From the NCBI GenBank assembly GCA_945902915.1, contig CAMDNJ010000009.1:1-42665 (forward strand): 42,665 bases of DNA. The letters run 5' to 3'. The notes under the pieces were generated by a model. That model was given only the letters and a program-made list of their open reading frames with translations, was not told where the DNA came from and searched no databases. Below, piece after piece: positions 9,523 to 19,220 of the stretch. Position numbers and translations under genes: made by a program. This stretch comes from Crenothrix polyspora. Lineage in GTDB: Bacteria; Pseudomonadota; Gammaproteobacteria; Methylococcales; Methylomonadaceae. Every line of letters begins with the position of its first letter. Position 1 is the first letter of the stretch.

Positions 9523-10281
9523 TTAACAACCGACTTGCCCCAGTTTAATACTGGCTGTTGTGGTATTACCATTGGTATCACAAAAAGTATAAGTGCCATT
9601 GCCGTTGTCGTAGACAGTATTGGTATAATTCAAACCATCGTGATAAGAATAGTTAACAGTATTCCCTGAGATAGCCCAAGTTCCTACTGGTGCAGTAGGA
9701 TCATTCTTACTACTGGGGCCATGTTTATAATCAATCAAATTATTCATACCACCAGAAGGTCCTTGATGATATTCCTGCCCTTGCCAATTATTTGCAACAC
9801 CTACACAAACTGTACTACCCTCTAATAATGTTTTGAGGGCAACAATAGGTGGCGCACCTTGAATTGTGATAGTGGGTGGATTAGAGCCAGTGCCAGACAC
9901 AACAAGTGGTATCATGTTAGGGCTAAGTGAAACAAAGGTTATGGTAGCGCCTGATACCAGTGCATTCGTCGTCCCCCAACCCGAAATAGCGGTAGCCCCA
10001 AAATCAGAATTGTTACGTCCACCTCCACTTCCTATAAGTTTTTCAGCAAAAGCAGTAGCGACATCGCTACCCGATTTGTAGGAGCCTGAACCATTTGCAG
10101 TTAAAGTCAAGCCACTAACTGTCGCCGCCTCCTTATTGGCTATTGCACCAAAAGTAACGACCGTATTGCCAGACATAGTAGCATTAGCCATAACTTGTCC
10201 TGTCGTCGGACAAACTGCTAGCGCGTCAGCCATTAGAGTATTGAGCATTAACAAACTACTGATAAAAATTATAGGTTTCAT
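9523..10281 (-). CDS. secreted protein of unknown function
   Basis: I do not recognise a named family. The frame begins at 10347, but the ATG at 10281 is preceded by GAGGAAAT and gives a clean signal peptide: MKPII, a hydrophobic core and a cleavage site after ADALA, so a 252-residue precursor. The mature part is rich in Gly, Ser, Thr and Asn, low in charge, and probably beta-rich. It has four cysteines (VCP near the N-terminus, TVCVG, TFCD and the final VGC), which could form two disulfides. The C-terminal half has an NYSYHDGLNYTNTVYDNGNG stretch that looks like a beta-strand repeat. It converges on ubiB with a 16-bp gap and stands alone; export to the periplasm or beyond is the only firm inference. 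Confidence 0.7.
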   Translation of the reverse strand: MKPIIFISSLLMLNTLMADALAVCPTTGQVMANATMSGNTVVTFGAIANKEAATVSGLTLTANGSGSYKSGSDVATAFAEKLIGSGGGRNNSDFGATAISGWGTTNALVSGATITFVSLSPNMIPLVVSGTGSNPPTITIQGAPPIVALKTLLEGSTVCVGVANNWQGQEYHQGPSGGMNNLIDYKHGPSSKNDPTAPVGTWAISGNTVNYSYHDGLNYTNTVYDNGNGTYTFCDTNGNTTTASIKLGQVGC

Positions 10282-10553
10282 TAGGGTATTTCCTCTGCTA
10301 ACTAAAGATAAAAAAAGACACTCGACTAACGGCAATGATCTTGCCACTAAACCACTAATTGCGCAAGCTTAAAGGCAATAAAAATATTTAAATGAATAAG
10401 GGCGTAGTTTATATACTAGTTAAATGTAAGCCTTAAGAAGCTAAAGTAGTTATATGTTCCAGATTTAATAAGCAGCCGAATGCTTAGAGTAAGCACGGTT
10501 GTGCTAAACTATGCGACATTAAACCCACTTTACGCGAAGATTTGCTTACCCGC

Positions 10554-11090
10554 ATGGCACTTAAGTCAACCATCTATAAAGCCGACTGTCAGATTGCTGA
10601 CATGGATAGAGGCTATTATGCTTCGCATAACCTGACCATTGCCCTGCATCCTTCCGAAACCGAAGAACGTATGATGGTGCGCTTAGTGGCTTTTGTACTC
10701 AATGCCCATGAGCATTTACAATTTTCTAAAGGCTTAAGCTCAGAAGATGAACCTGATATTTGGCAAAAAAGTTTAACCGATGACATCGAACTCTGGATCG
10801 ATGTAGGCATGCCCGATGAAAAGCGCATCCGCAAAGCATCGAACCGAGCAGAGCAGGCGCTGATCTATACCTATGGCGGACGTAATAACGTTTGGTGGAC
10901 ACAGATTGAAAATAAACTAAATCGTTTTAACAACATCAAGATCATTAACTTACCCAAAACAGACACTGACCAATTAGCAACACTGATAAAACGCAGTATG
11001 CAATTACAAATCAGCCTACAAGATGGTCAACTTTGGCTGAGCGATGAGCACCATAGCGCTCATATAAGGCCTGAAATCTGGCTAAGCTAA
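10554..11090 (+). CDS. yaeQ: YaeQ family protein
   Basis: The 178-residue protein matches YaeQ, a small family with a PD-(D/E)xK nuclease-like fold and no settled function; E. coli YaeQ was once linked to suppression of an rfaH defect. Family blocks seen are the start MALKSTIYKADCQIADMDR, the ALHPSETEERMMVRLVAFVLNA region split over two strands, then LWIDVGMPDEKRIRKAS and QLQISLQDGQLWL near the end. The frame extends to a TTG at 10542, but the ATG at 10554 gives the family start. It is preceded by about 270 bp divergent from the secreted protein gene and followed by ybiT. Confidence 0.9.
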   Translation: MALKSTIYKADCQIADMDRGYYASHNLTIALHPSETEERMMVRLVAFVLNAHEHLQFSKGLSSEDEPDIWQKSLTDDIELWIDVGMPDEKRIRKASNRAEQALIYTYGGRNNVWWTQIENKLNRFNNIKIINLPKTDTDQLATLIKRSMQLQISLQDGQLWLSDEHHSAHIRPEIWLS

Positions 11091-11188
11091 GCAGTCATAT
11101 AGTCAGTTTGAGTAAGCTTGGGTAGCTTTCCACTCAATAACAATCAACCAAACATCTAACTTTTTACTCTACTCTTCGGAACCATACC

Positions 11189-12775
11189 TTGATCTCTACA
11201 GCTAACATCACTATGCAATTTGGGGCTAAGCCCTTATTTGAAAACGTCTCCGTTAAATTTGGTGACGGCAACCGTTACGGCCTAATCGGCGCTAATGGCT
11301 GCGGAAAATCAACCTTCATGAAAATACTGAGCGGCGATTTAGACCCCTCAGCAGGCAACGTCAGTGTCAGCCCTAATGAGCGTCTAGGTGTGTTACGTCA
11401 AGATCAATTCGCCTATGAAAACTTCCGTGTATTAGATGTGGTCATGATGGGCCATGCTGAAATGTGGGCGGCCATGTCCGAACGTGATGCCATTTACGCC
11501 AACCTCGAAGCCTCTGAAGATGATTACATGCATGCCGCAGAGCTTGAGGCGGTAGTCGGCGAATATAACGGCTATACTGCAGAATCGCGTGCTGGTGAAT
11601 TACTGTTGGGTCTGGACATTCCTTTAGAACAGCATAATGGCTTAATGAGTTCTGTCGCTCCGGGCTGGAAATTACGTGTTTTGTTAGCGCAAGCCTTGTT
11701 TGCCAATCCAGACATTATGTTACTGGATGAACCGACCAACAACTTGGACATCAACACCATACGCTGGCTAGAAAACATACTCAACCAACGCGATTGCACC
11801 ATGGTTATCATCTCGCATGATCGCCATTTTTTAAACAGTGTCTGCACACACATGGCCGACATGGATTATGGTGAACTCCGTGTTTATCCCGGCAACTATG
11901 ACGACTACATGATTGCCGTCACCGAAGTGCGTGAACGTTTACTGTCTGGCAACGCCAAGAAAAAAGTTCAGATTGCCGAACTGCAATCTTTCGTAAGCCG
12001 ATTTTCAGCCAATGCCTCTAAAGCTAAGCAAGCGACTTCACGCGCCAAGCAATTGGATAAAATCAAACTGGATGAAGTTAAACCCTCTAGTCGTGTTAAT
12101 CCCTTTTTGCGTTTTGATCAAACAAAAAAGCTGCATCGCTTAGCCTTAGAAGTTGAAGACTTAAGTAAAGGCTACGGTGAAGCACCTTTATTCCAAAACC
12201 TAAAACTCTTGATAGCAGTTGGTGAACGTGTTGCGATCATAGGCCCTAACGGTATTGGTAAATCGACGCTATTACGTACCTTGGTGGGTGATTTAATGCC
12301 TGATACTGGCCTAGTCAAATGGTCTGAAAACTCTGAAATAGGTTACTTTGCCCAAGATCACACCGAAGACTTTGCCGAAAACTTAACTCTAATAGATTGG
12401 ATGGGGCAATGGCGTAAAGAAAGCGACGATGATCAAGCCATACGCGGCACCTTAGGCCGTTTATTATTTACCGCCGATGACATTAACAAACCCGTTAAAG
12501 TTCTTTCTGGTGGTGAGCAAGGTCGTATGTTATTTGGTAAATTAATCTTACAAAAGAACAATATCATGGTGATGGATGAGCCTACTAACCATTTAGACAT
12601 GGAGTCTATTGAATCGCTAAATACCGCCTTAGAAAACTACCCAGGCACTTTGATTTTTGTTAGTCATGATAGAGAATTTGTCTCATCCTTAGCCACCCGT
12701 ATTATTGAATTAACACCGAATGGTATTGTTGATTTTAGCGGTAATTATGAAGACTATTTAAATAGTCAAGCCTAA
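11189..12775 (+). CDS. ybiT: ABC-F family ATPase YbiT
   Basis: This is a duplicated ATP-binding-cassette protein of the ABC-F class, without membrane domains; such proteins act on the ribosome. It closely follows E. coli YbiT over all 528 residues ([36 protein letters not shown]-like linker, [11 protein letters not shown]-like end). The first Walker A is GANGCGKST (34-42); the first signature is APGWK rather than LSGG, normal for this subfamily. The second domain has [17 protein letters not shown] and DEPTNHLD. The start is a TTG at 11189, chosen because it gives the family N-terminus with CGGAA upstream; no in-frame ATG lies nearby except Met9. Confidence 0.93.
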   Translation: MISTANITMQFGAKPLFENVSVKFGDGNRYGLIGANGCGKSTFMKILSGDLDPSAGNVSVSPNERLGVLRQDQFAYENFRVLDVVMMGHAEMWAAMSERDAIYANLEASEDDYMHAAELEAVVGEYNGYTAESRAGELLLGLDIPLEQHNGLMSSVAPGWKLRVLLAQALFANPDIMLLDEPTNNLDINTIRWLENILNQRDCTMVIISHDRHFLNSVCTHMADMDYGELRVYPGNYDDYMIAVTEVRERLLSGNAKKKVQIAELQSFVSRFSANASKAKQATSRAKQLDKIKLDEVKPSSRVNPFLRFDQTKKLHRLALEVEDLSKGYGEAPLFQNLKLLIAVGERVAIIGPNGIGKSTLLRTLVGDLMPDTGLVKWSENSEIGYFAQDHTEDFAENLTLIDWMGQWRKESDDDQAIRGTLGRLLFTADDINKPVKVLSGGEQGRMLFGKLILQKNNIMVMDEPTNHLDMESIESLNTALENYPGTLIFVSHDREFVSSLATRIIELTPNGIVDFSGNYEDYLNSQA

Positions 12776-12786
12776 TGTATTTAAGC

Positions 12787-12811
12787 AAGGATAGGCAAAC
12801 GGCCCATCCTT
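12787..12811 (+). terminator. hairpin downstream of ybiT
   Basis: AAGGAT at 12787-12792 pairs with ATCCTT at 12806-12811, with three further GC pairs inside after one mismatch. It lies 12 bp past the ybiT stop and is followed by a short pyrimidine-rich run (CTATCCCTTT). It probably ends the ybiT transcript. Confidence 0.5.
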
Positions 12812-13743
12812 ACTCTATCCCTTTAAACTAATGAGTAACCACTCATTAACACTTATAAGCCACCCTCATTTTGTGCGTCGTCGTCGACGACGCGGTGAAA
12901 TTCTGCATAGCGCCCGAAGCAATCCATAATCTAAATGTAATGTTGTAATAAAAATTCCCCTGCCTCTTAAATATATCACCCTAGCAACCTTGTTAATGAT
13001 CCATTTGCATACACGACCTAACCATTAAAAACAGTGCTTGATGAATTGCTGATGTAATCATCATTGTAGAAAAATAAATTCGACGACTTATTCTAAAAGA
13101 CTATTGTTAACTACTTAGCAGTATCTATGCCAAAACATAAAAATAGCTGTGATAACAATCTATTGAGATTTATGGCTCTTGAAATCAATATTCTTAGCAA
13201 GCTGTTTTTGGTTCATTGTAAATAAATCCGACGCTTACGCTGAATTAAGCTGTATTAATCAGTGAACATTGATGCTTAACAAATTGATTTCCCTAACTTT
13301 ATCTAGTGTAAAAAATTTTGACAATGAAAGATTGAATAAATATGTAGTGCAAACTAGGGCCAAAATGGATGATTTACAAAACTAATATGCAAATATAGGG
13401 CTCTTTCACTAGGGCATTAACTATTGTGTAGGAATGTACTAATACTAGAATTGGAAACAACGTCTCCCATATAGGATTAACCATAAAATAACGAGAGAGC
13501 GCTTACCCATTTTAAGAAACAGGGTAGTTGCTCCAAAGGTCGCATACTGAATTGAAAATAATAATAGCGCGCTTGCCAGCATGATGGCACTAAATAAATA
13601 CGACCTTGCTTGAAATGAGTTTCCAGCAAAATATGAGGGCGGATGGATTCAATGAACATCATGAAAAAGGCAATTTAACAAAATAATACACTTGTTGGGC
13701 TGATTAAAGAGGCCGCCCAATCCAAAGCTAAACCTCTATGCTG
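12812..13743. other. gene-poor intergenic region
   Basis: I see no convincing gene in this stretch of about 930 bp. It holds a GC-rich perfect 14-bp palindrome CGTCGTCGACGACG at 12880-12893 that stands out from the AT-rich surroundings. A 61-codon minus-strand frame at 13477-13662 has no ribosome site and no recognised motif. A 24-codon minus-strand frame crosses the palindrome (about 12862-12936) and could be a gene remnant. No tRNA-like or insertion-sequence ends were seen. Confidence 0.5.
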
Positions 13744-13956
13744 CTATCGATTTGGGCTTGTTAATTTCAAAGCGCTATTTGAACAATCACCCGTACTAAT
13801 AACCCCTAAAAACGCATTCAGCTCTACTTTGCATTTTTCTATAGTTAAACCATTAGCGCCATCACTAGATATATTGGTCACATAAGGCCCCGCTGTTGTG
13901 CAGCCCGCTAATAATAAGACGGCGCAAAAAACAAAATTACTTTTCGATATATTCAT
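13744..13956 (-). CDS. small predicted lipoprotein
   Basis: A 70-residue protein with a clear lipoprotein signal: MNISKSN, a hydrophobic core and the lipobox LLAGC with Cys19 as the lipidated residue. The mature part is about 50 residues (GPYVTNISSDGANG, then a segment with two cysteines at IEKCKVE and TGDCSN that may pair). A GGAG ribosome site sits about 8 bp before the ATG, which strongly supports a real gene despite its size. I do not recognise a named family. It stands alone between two gene-poor stretches, near another unknown gene on the same strand, so envelope location is the only inference. Confidence 0.7.
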   Translation of the reverse strand: MNISKSNFVFCAVLLLAGCTTAGPYVTNISSDGANGLTIEKCKVELNAFLGVISTGDCSNSALKLTSPNR

Positions 13957-14041
13957 AGTGCTCTCCTAAAGCAGTTAAAAAATTACGCTGAAATAGTACA
14001 AAATTTATGCGTTAAGCATGTAAATCGAGCAGGCAAGGCCA

Positions 14042-14725
14042 TTAAACCCCGACAGTAATACTCAACACATCGCTCCAGTGCCCGACTTGTTCGTCATGTA
14101 GGCGATAAATGGCTTTATATCTCCATAGAGCACTAGTGCTAGGTAAGGGATAGTTATCATTGGTATTGGGCTCGGTGTTGATAGTCAGAAAAACAAAACT
14201 AGCACCATCACCACGGTCTACCCAAATTTCTATAGCTGCTGCAGTCCCTTTAGTCCAAGCGATGATCGGATGTCCGGCTTTATTTTGAATGCTGAGGATG
14301 GGTTTCCAGGTACTAGGATCTACCACACTACTTGTGCCAACCAAACCTAAATCTAAACCTATCGCCGAGGTATAGTTTTTATGACTTTTAAGATGCACAC
14401 CTAAGGCCGATAGCCTAGGAATAATGCCAGGGCTGACCGCAGATGGCATGGGTTCAGCCAGCATCGGTGCCACTGCCCAATCGGCACCACCAGCACCACC
14501 ATCACGCAGTAAATTTTTAAATTCAGTTAAATGATGGGTATAGGCCTGCATATTCGCCAAGCTTTTCATGGCATAGCGAAAAGCAGCCGCATCTGCTTGT
14601 AGGCTGGCCAAATCTTCATTACTTACCTCCAATACGGCGGTATAATGGGGCAAAATACTGGCGGCATGATCTAACAGATCGGCTTTTCCGCTATCGGTGC
14701 TGGGCATAAAACTATTACTCATCAT
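14042..14725 (-). CDS. unknown protein with a fibronectin-type-III-like C-terminus
   Basis: A 227-residue protein without signal peptide or membrane segment. AAGGAAT lies a good distance before the ATG at 14725; the adjacent ATG at 14722 is equally possible. Residues about 20-75 look helical (DLASLQADAAAFRYAMKSL), followed by a Gly/Ala/Pro-rich linker. Residues about 135-227 look beta-rich, with EIWVDRGDGASFVFL and a closing WRYKAIYRL, then VGHWSDVLSITV; that pattern resembles a fibronectin type III domain of the sort found in repeat-bearing hypothetical proteins of environmental bacteria. I do not know the function. It may be distantly related to the gene remnant at 36420-36703, but I could not align them. 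Confidence 0.65.
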   Translation of the reverse strand: MMSNSFMPSTDSGKADLLDHAASILPHYTAVLEVSNEDLASLQADAAAFRYAMKSLANMQAYTHHLTEFKNLLRDGGAGGADWAVAPMLAEPMPSAVSPGIIPRLSALGVHLKSHKNYTSAIGLDLGLVGTSSVVDPSTWKPILSIQNKAGHPIIAWTKGTAAAIEIWVDRGDGASFVFLTINTEPNTNDNYPLPSTSALWRYKAIYRLHDEQVGHWSDVLSITVGV

Positions 14726-15084
14726 GATTAATTCCTTAAAGTTAAGTGTGGGTTCAGATTAAATTTAGCAACATTTAAGCCAACACTTACTTTTCTTAGC
14801 TTTAATAGGGTAAGTGCTTCTGTATCAAGAGGCACATCTGCTAATGTGTAAAAAAACCTGACATATTAAAACGCTACGCACTATGACAAACAGCTTAAGT
14901 CGGCATTATTGACAGCCTAAATGACTATATGTATTTGAAATGGTTGGCTTATATTTATTGCCCTTGCAGTCGACTGAGGCTGTGCATTTGTAAATTTTCC
15001 TGACCGTTAGTAGCGGATGTATGTCTTAATATTTGCATGGCGCACTGCTGCTGAGTGATGGCTACTAGATATTTTGTTATTGCC

Positions 15085-15460
15085 GAGTGCTACGCAAATC
15101 TTGTTGAGCACTCGGCTAACCTAAGCTAGCACTGGGCCAATCGTTAGCTCAAAAATGCTGACCTTATTGAGCATTACGCTAAGCTGACAGAGCACTCTAT
15201 TAAGCTTGCCGAGTGCTCAGCAAGTCTTGCAGAGGCTTGACGCCCCTTACTGAATGCTCAGCAACACCTGAAGAGTGCTTAGCAGCACTTGATGAGACTA
15301 GCCAATGCCTGCAGAGCACTCATCAAGGTCGCATCAGGCCTCATTAAGGGCATATGAGGACTCAGTAAGATCAGCGCAGTACTCAGCAAGATGCGGCCAA
15401 TCCTAGTCAGTGCTTGCAAAGCGCTGTTCAAGTAATGCGTAACGCTTATCGTTATAGACT
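15085..15460. repeat. degenerate 21-bp tandem repeat array (about 18 units)
   Basis: From 15085 the sequence divides into consecutive units of 21 bp: starts at 15085, 15106, 15127, 15148, 15169, 15190, 15211, 15232 (20 bp), 15252, 15273, 15294 (20 bp), 15314, 15335, 15356, 15377, 15398, 15419 and 15440. The approximate consensus is GAGCACTCAGCAAG, one variable base, then CTTGCA. Because 21 bp is seven codons, every frame is heptad-periodic. On the plus strand it reads E-(H/C)-S-A-x-L-x, starting from a short frame at 15058 but broken by stops in several units. On the minus strand an open frame covers units 10-18. The surrounding gap 14726-15672 holds nothing else convincing. Confidence 0.75.
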
Positions 15461-15518
15461 CACAAAGTAAGCCGTCATAGCCGATGGGAAGCGAGTATCC
15501 AGCACCAAGAATGCTCAT
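15279..15518 (-). CDS. short heptad-repeat ORF, possibly a decayed gene
   Basis: This 79-codon frame is the only long open frame across the 21-bp repeat array. It has an AGAGG sequence six bases before the ATG at 15518, which supports a real start. The first 35 residues (MSILGAGYSLPIGYDG and on) are non-repetitive; the rest follows the seven-residue period with leucines recurring. The frame stops inside unit 10, and the two 20-bp units at 15232 and 15294 shift the phase, so a longer original protein may have been lost by frameshift. I do not recognise a family. It could equally be a chance frame in repetitive DNA. Confidence 0.3.
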   Translation of the reverse strand: MSILGAGYSLPIGYDGLLCESITISVTHYLNSALQALTRIGRILLSTALILLSPHMPLMRPDATLMSALQALASLIKCC

Positions 15519-15574
15519 CTAGTACCTCTGTGTAAGCTAGATTTCAGCAGTCCATGCCAGAATGACGACACATA

Positions 15575-15592
15575 ATAGGTATAGATACCTAT
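15575..15592. promoter_or_regulatory. 18-bp inverted repeat upstream of tgt
   Basis: ATAGGTAT and ATACCTAT are perfect inverse copies separated by two bases, 80 bp before the tgt ATG. The size and symmetry are what a dimeric regulator would bind, but no matching regulator is known to me, and it could also be a chance palindrome in AT-rich DNA. Confidence 0.35.
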
Positions 15593-15639
15593 ACTTTAAA
15601 TCTAGGCTTATTGCGCTAATACTACAAAAGGTTGGATAA

Positions 15640-16788
<1,149 letters not shown>

Positions 16789-16828
16789 TGAGCAAATTTT
16801 TTAATAACAATAACCCTTGAGGATAACC

Positions 16829-17185
16829 ATGAGTTTTTTTATCTCTGACGCTGTAGCCGCTGCGGCTCCTGCCGCCCAATCACCCGGCATGGAAGGCATG
16901 CTATTTCCACTGGGAATATTAGCCTTCTTTTACTTTTTATTTTTGCGCCCGCAGTCTAAACGCGCTAAAGAAAAGAAACAAATGATCGCCACTATCAGCA
17001 AAGGTGTGGAAGTGGTTACTAATGGTGGTATTTTAGGTAAAGTCGCTGATTTAGATGATAACTTCGTCAAACTCGAAGTCGCTGATAATGTTTTTATTCA
17101 AGTACAACGCCAAAGCATTGAAAGCATGATGCCTAAAGGTACGTATAAAGCCATCACTAAAAAAGTAGTCATTACTAAAGCTTAA
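16829..17185 (+). CDS. yajC: preprotein translocase subunit YajC
   Basis: YajC is the small single-span membrane protein of the SecDF-YajC complex that assists export through SecYEG. The frame opens at 16817, but the ATG at 16829 follows GAGGATAACC and starts MSFFISDAVA; this gives 118 residues. A short periplasmic N-terminus is followed by one membrane segment (about 24-40, ending FLFLRPQSKRAKEKK) and a cytoplasmic domain with VTNGGILGKV and ADNVFIQVQRQSIE. It lies between tgt and secD in the standard operon. Confidence 0.95.
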   Translation: MSFFISDAVAAAAPAAQSPGMEGMLFPLGILAFFYFLFLRPQSKRAKEKKQMIATISKGVEVVTNGGILGKVADLDDNFVKLEVADNVFIQVQRQSIESMMPKGTYKAITKKVVITKA

Positions 17186-17201
17186 TGAGATAAGCCTAGG
17201 C

Positions 17202-17252
17202 TGGGTAATGCTAGTCATTCACGTCAAACTAAGGCGTGAAGCGCATTGCCCA
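17202..17252 (+). other. long hairpin in the yajC-secD leader
   Basis: TGGGTAATGC at 17202-17211 pairs with GCATTGCCCA at 17243-17252 (one G-U type mismatch), and inside it TTCACG (17218-17223) pairs with CGTGAA (17234-17239). The structure sits in the 100-bp gap just before secD. It may be an attenuator, a processing site or a remnant of a repeat; there is no T-run after it, so full termination is unlikely. Confidence 0.45.
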
Positions 17253-17285
17253 TCTTAAGATCTGCTGCAATTATTGGAATAACAC

Positions 17286-19133
17286 ATGCAAAATCACTAC
17301 CCTCTTTGGAAAAATATTTTAATCCTAGTTGTTTTTAGCATTGGGATTATTTATTCCTTACCCACGCTGTATGGTGAAGACCCCTCTGTTCAGGTGTCTT
17401 CGACTCAAGCTGAAGCCATTAGCCAGGGTTTAGCTGGCAAAATAGAAGCGGATATTAAAAGCACAGGCATCAGCCTTAAAGCCTTCGAATTTAAAGAGGG
17501 CCATGTTTTAGCCCGCTTTAATAATACGGATGATCAGCTTAAAGCCGCAGATTTTCTTAGAGACAACATGGGTAGCAATGTGACCGTTGCTTTAAATCTT
17601 GCTCCTACTACTCCGCCATGGCTACGTGCCTTACACGCCAACGCTATGTATTTAGGTCTGGATTTACGTGGTGGGGTACACTTTCTGCTGGAAGTGGATA
17701 TGGACGCTGCTGTTAAACAAGCTGAAGATCGTTATAACGATGACCTACGTTTAGCCTTACGTAGTGAAAAAATACGTTATCAGTCGGTTGCTAAAGATGA
17801 TGGCTATCTTAAAGTAACGCTCAATAGTGCTGACGATAAAGCCAGCCTGTTTACCTTACTGGGTAAGGACTTTCGTACTTTGGAAATCACTGAGCCTACC
17901 GATAAAAATCAGGTTTGGCTAAATATATCTGATAAAGAAGAGCGTGAACTTAAGAAAAATGCTGTCGCGCAAAACATGACCACCTTGCGTAATCGTGTTA
18001 ATGAATTAGGTGTCGCAGAACCCGTTATTCAGCAACAAGGTGAAAACCGCATCGTGGTGCAATTACCCGGTGTGCAAGATACGACGCGCGCTAAGGAAAT
18101 CTTAGGCACAACAGCCACCTTAGAATATCGTTTAGTCGATGTTGAACATGATGTACAACAAGCCGTCGCAGGTCATGTACCGGTCGGCAGTCGTTTGTAT
18201 TATGAAAGAAAGGGCGCACCTATCTTATTAGATAGACGCATTATCGTTACTGGTGACCAAATTGTCGATGCCTCCTCAGGTGTTGATCAAGATGGCAGAC
18301 CTTCGGTGAACATTTCTTTAAATGGTGTAGGTGCCGCGAAAATGGCTAAAACCACGCAAGTCAGTGTCGGCAAACCCATGGCTGTGGTGTTTATTGAATA
18401 TAAAATAGATACTAAAATCGTTAATGGTCAGAAAGTTCGTCATAAAGAAAAAGTAGAAAAAGTCATTAATGTCGCGACTATTCAAGGTGTGTTTAGTAAA
18501 CGTTTTCAAACCACTGGCTTAGATAGTCCACAAGAAGCTAGAAACTTATCCTTATTATTAAGAGCCGGTGCTTTAGCAGCTCCAGTCGATATCGTTGAAG
18601 AACGCACGGTAGGGCCAAGTTTGGGTCAAGATAATATCAACCAAGGTATGCTGTCGTTTGTGGTTGGTTTTGCTTTAGTCGTGTTGTTTATGGCGGTTTA
18701 TTACCGTGTGTTCGGCATGATCGCCAACCTTGCCTTAGCCTTTAACGTGGTTATCGTGGTGGCTATTTTATCCATGCTACAAGCCACGCTAACTTTACCA
18801 GGTATTGCCGGTATTATCTTAACCGTGGGCATGTCAGTTGATGCCAACGTCTTGATCTTTGAACGTATTAAAGAAGAGCTTAAAAATGGTAATACGCCAC
18901 AATCAGCGATCTTTGCTGGTTATGACAAAGCCTTTGGTACTATTCTTGATTCGCATTTCACCAACTTAGTCGTGGCCGTCGTGTTGTTTGCTTATGGTAC
19001 CGGTTCGGTTAAAGGTTTTGCCGTCACTCTGATTATCGGTATTTTATCCTCTATGTTTACGGCGATTACCGGAACACGGATGGTGATTAACTGGGTCTAC
19101 GGTAACCGTAGAGTCGAAAAATTATCAATTTAA
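17286..19133 (+). CDS. secD: protein translocase subunit SecD
   Basis: SecD, with SecF, uses the proton gradient to pull exported proteins through SecYEG on the periplasmic side. The 615-residue protein begins with one membrane segment (about 9-27), then a large periplasmic P1 region containing GLDLRGGVHFLLEVD near 124-138, and a C-terminal RND-type block of five membrane segments from about 455 with VGMSVDANVLIFERIKEE, the family's proton-relay and signature region. The ATG at 17286 gives the usual start MQNHYPLWKN. Length is typical. secF follows after an 87-bp gap. Confidence 0.97.
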   Translation: MQNHYPLWKNILILVVFSIGIIYSLPTLYGEDPSVQVSSTQAEAISQGLAGKIEADIKSTGISLKAFEFKEGHVLARFNNTDDQLKAADFLRDNMGSNVTVALNLAPTTPPWLRALHANAMYLGLDLRGGVHFLLEVDMDAAVKQAEDRYNDDLRLALRSEKIRYQSVAKDDGYLKVTLNSADDKASLFTLLGKDFRTLEITEPTDKNQVWLNISDKEERELKKNAVAQNMTTLRNRVNELGVAEPVIQQQGENRIVVQLPGVQDTTRAKEILGTTATLEYRLVDVEHDVQQAVAGHVPVGSRLYYERKGAPILLDRRIIVTGDQIVDASSGVDQDGRPSVNISLNGVGAAKMAKTTQVSVGKPMAVVFIEYKIDTKIVNGQKVRHKEKVEKVINVATIQGVFSKRFQTTGLDSPQEARNLSLLLRAGALAAPVDIVEERTVGPSLGQDNINQGMLSFVVGFALVVLFMAVYYRVFGMIANLALAFNVVIVVAILSMLQATLTLPGIAGIILTVGMSVDANVLIFERIKEELKNGNTPQSAIFAGYDKAFGTILDSHFTNLVVAVVLFAYGTGSVKGFAVTLIIGILSSMFTAITGTRMVINWVYGNRRVEKLSI

Positions 19134-19220
19134 AGGTAAATATTTCTAGGGGGATTGTGTAAGCAATCTCCCCTAACCCTAGTGATGGAACTTAAGTTCA
19201 AGACTGAGAAGATTAACGAC

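Noticed and set aside
13477-13662. 61-residue minus-strand ORF
   Set aside because: It has no ribosome site and no recognised motif, so I list it only as part of the gap description.
15085-15460. CRISPR-like array
   Set aside because: The 21-bp units abut without spacers and vary throughout, so there is no repeat-spacer alternation, and no cas gene is nearby.
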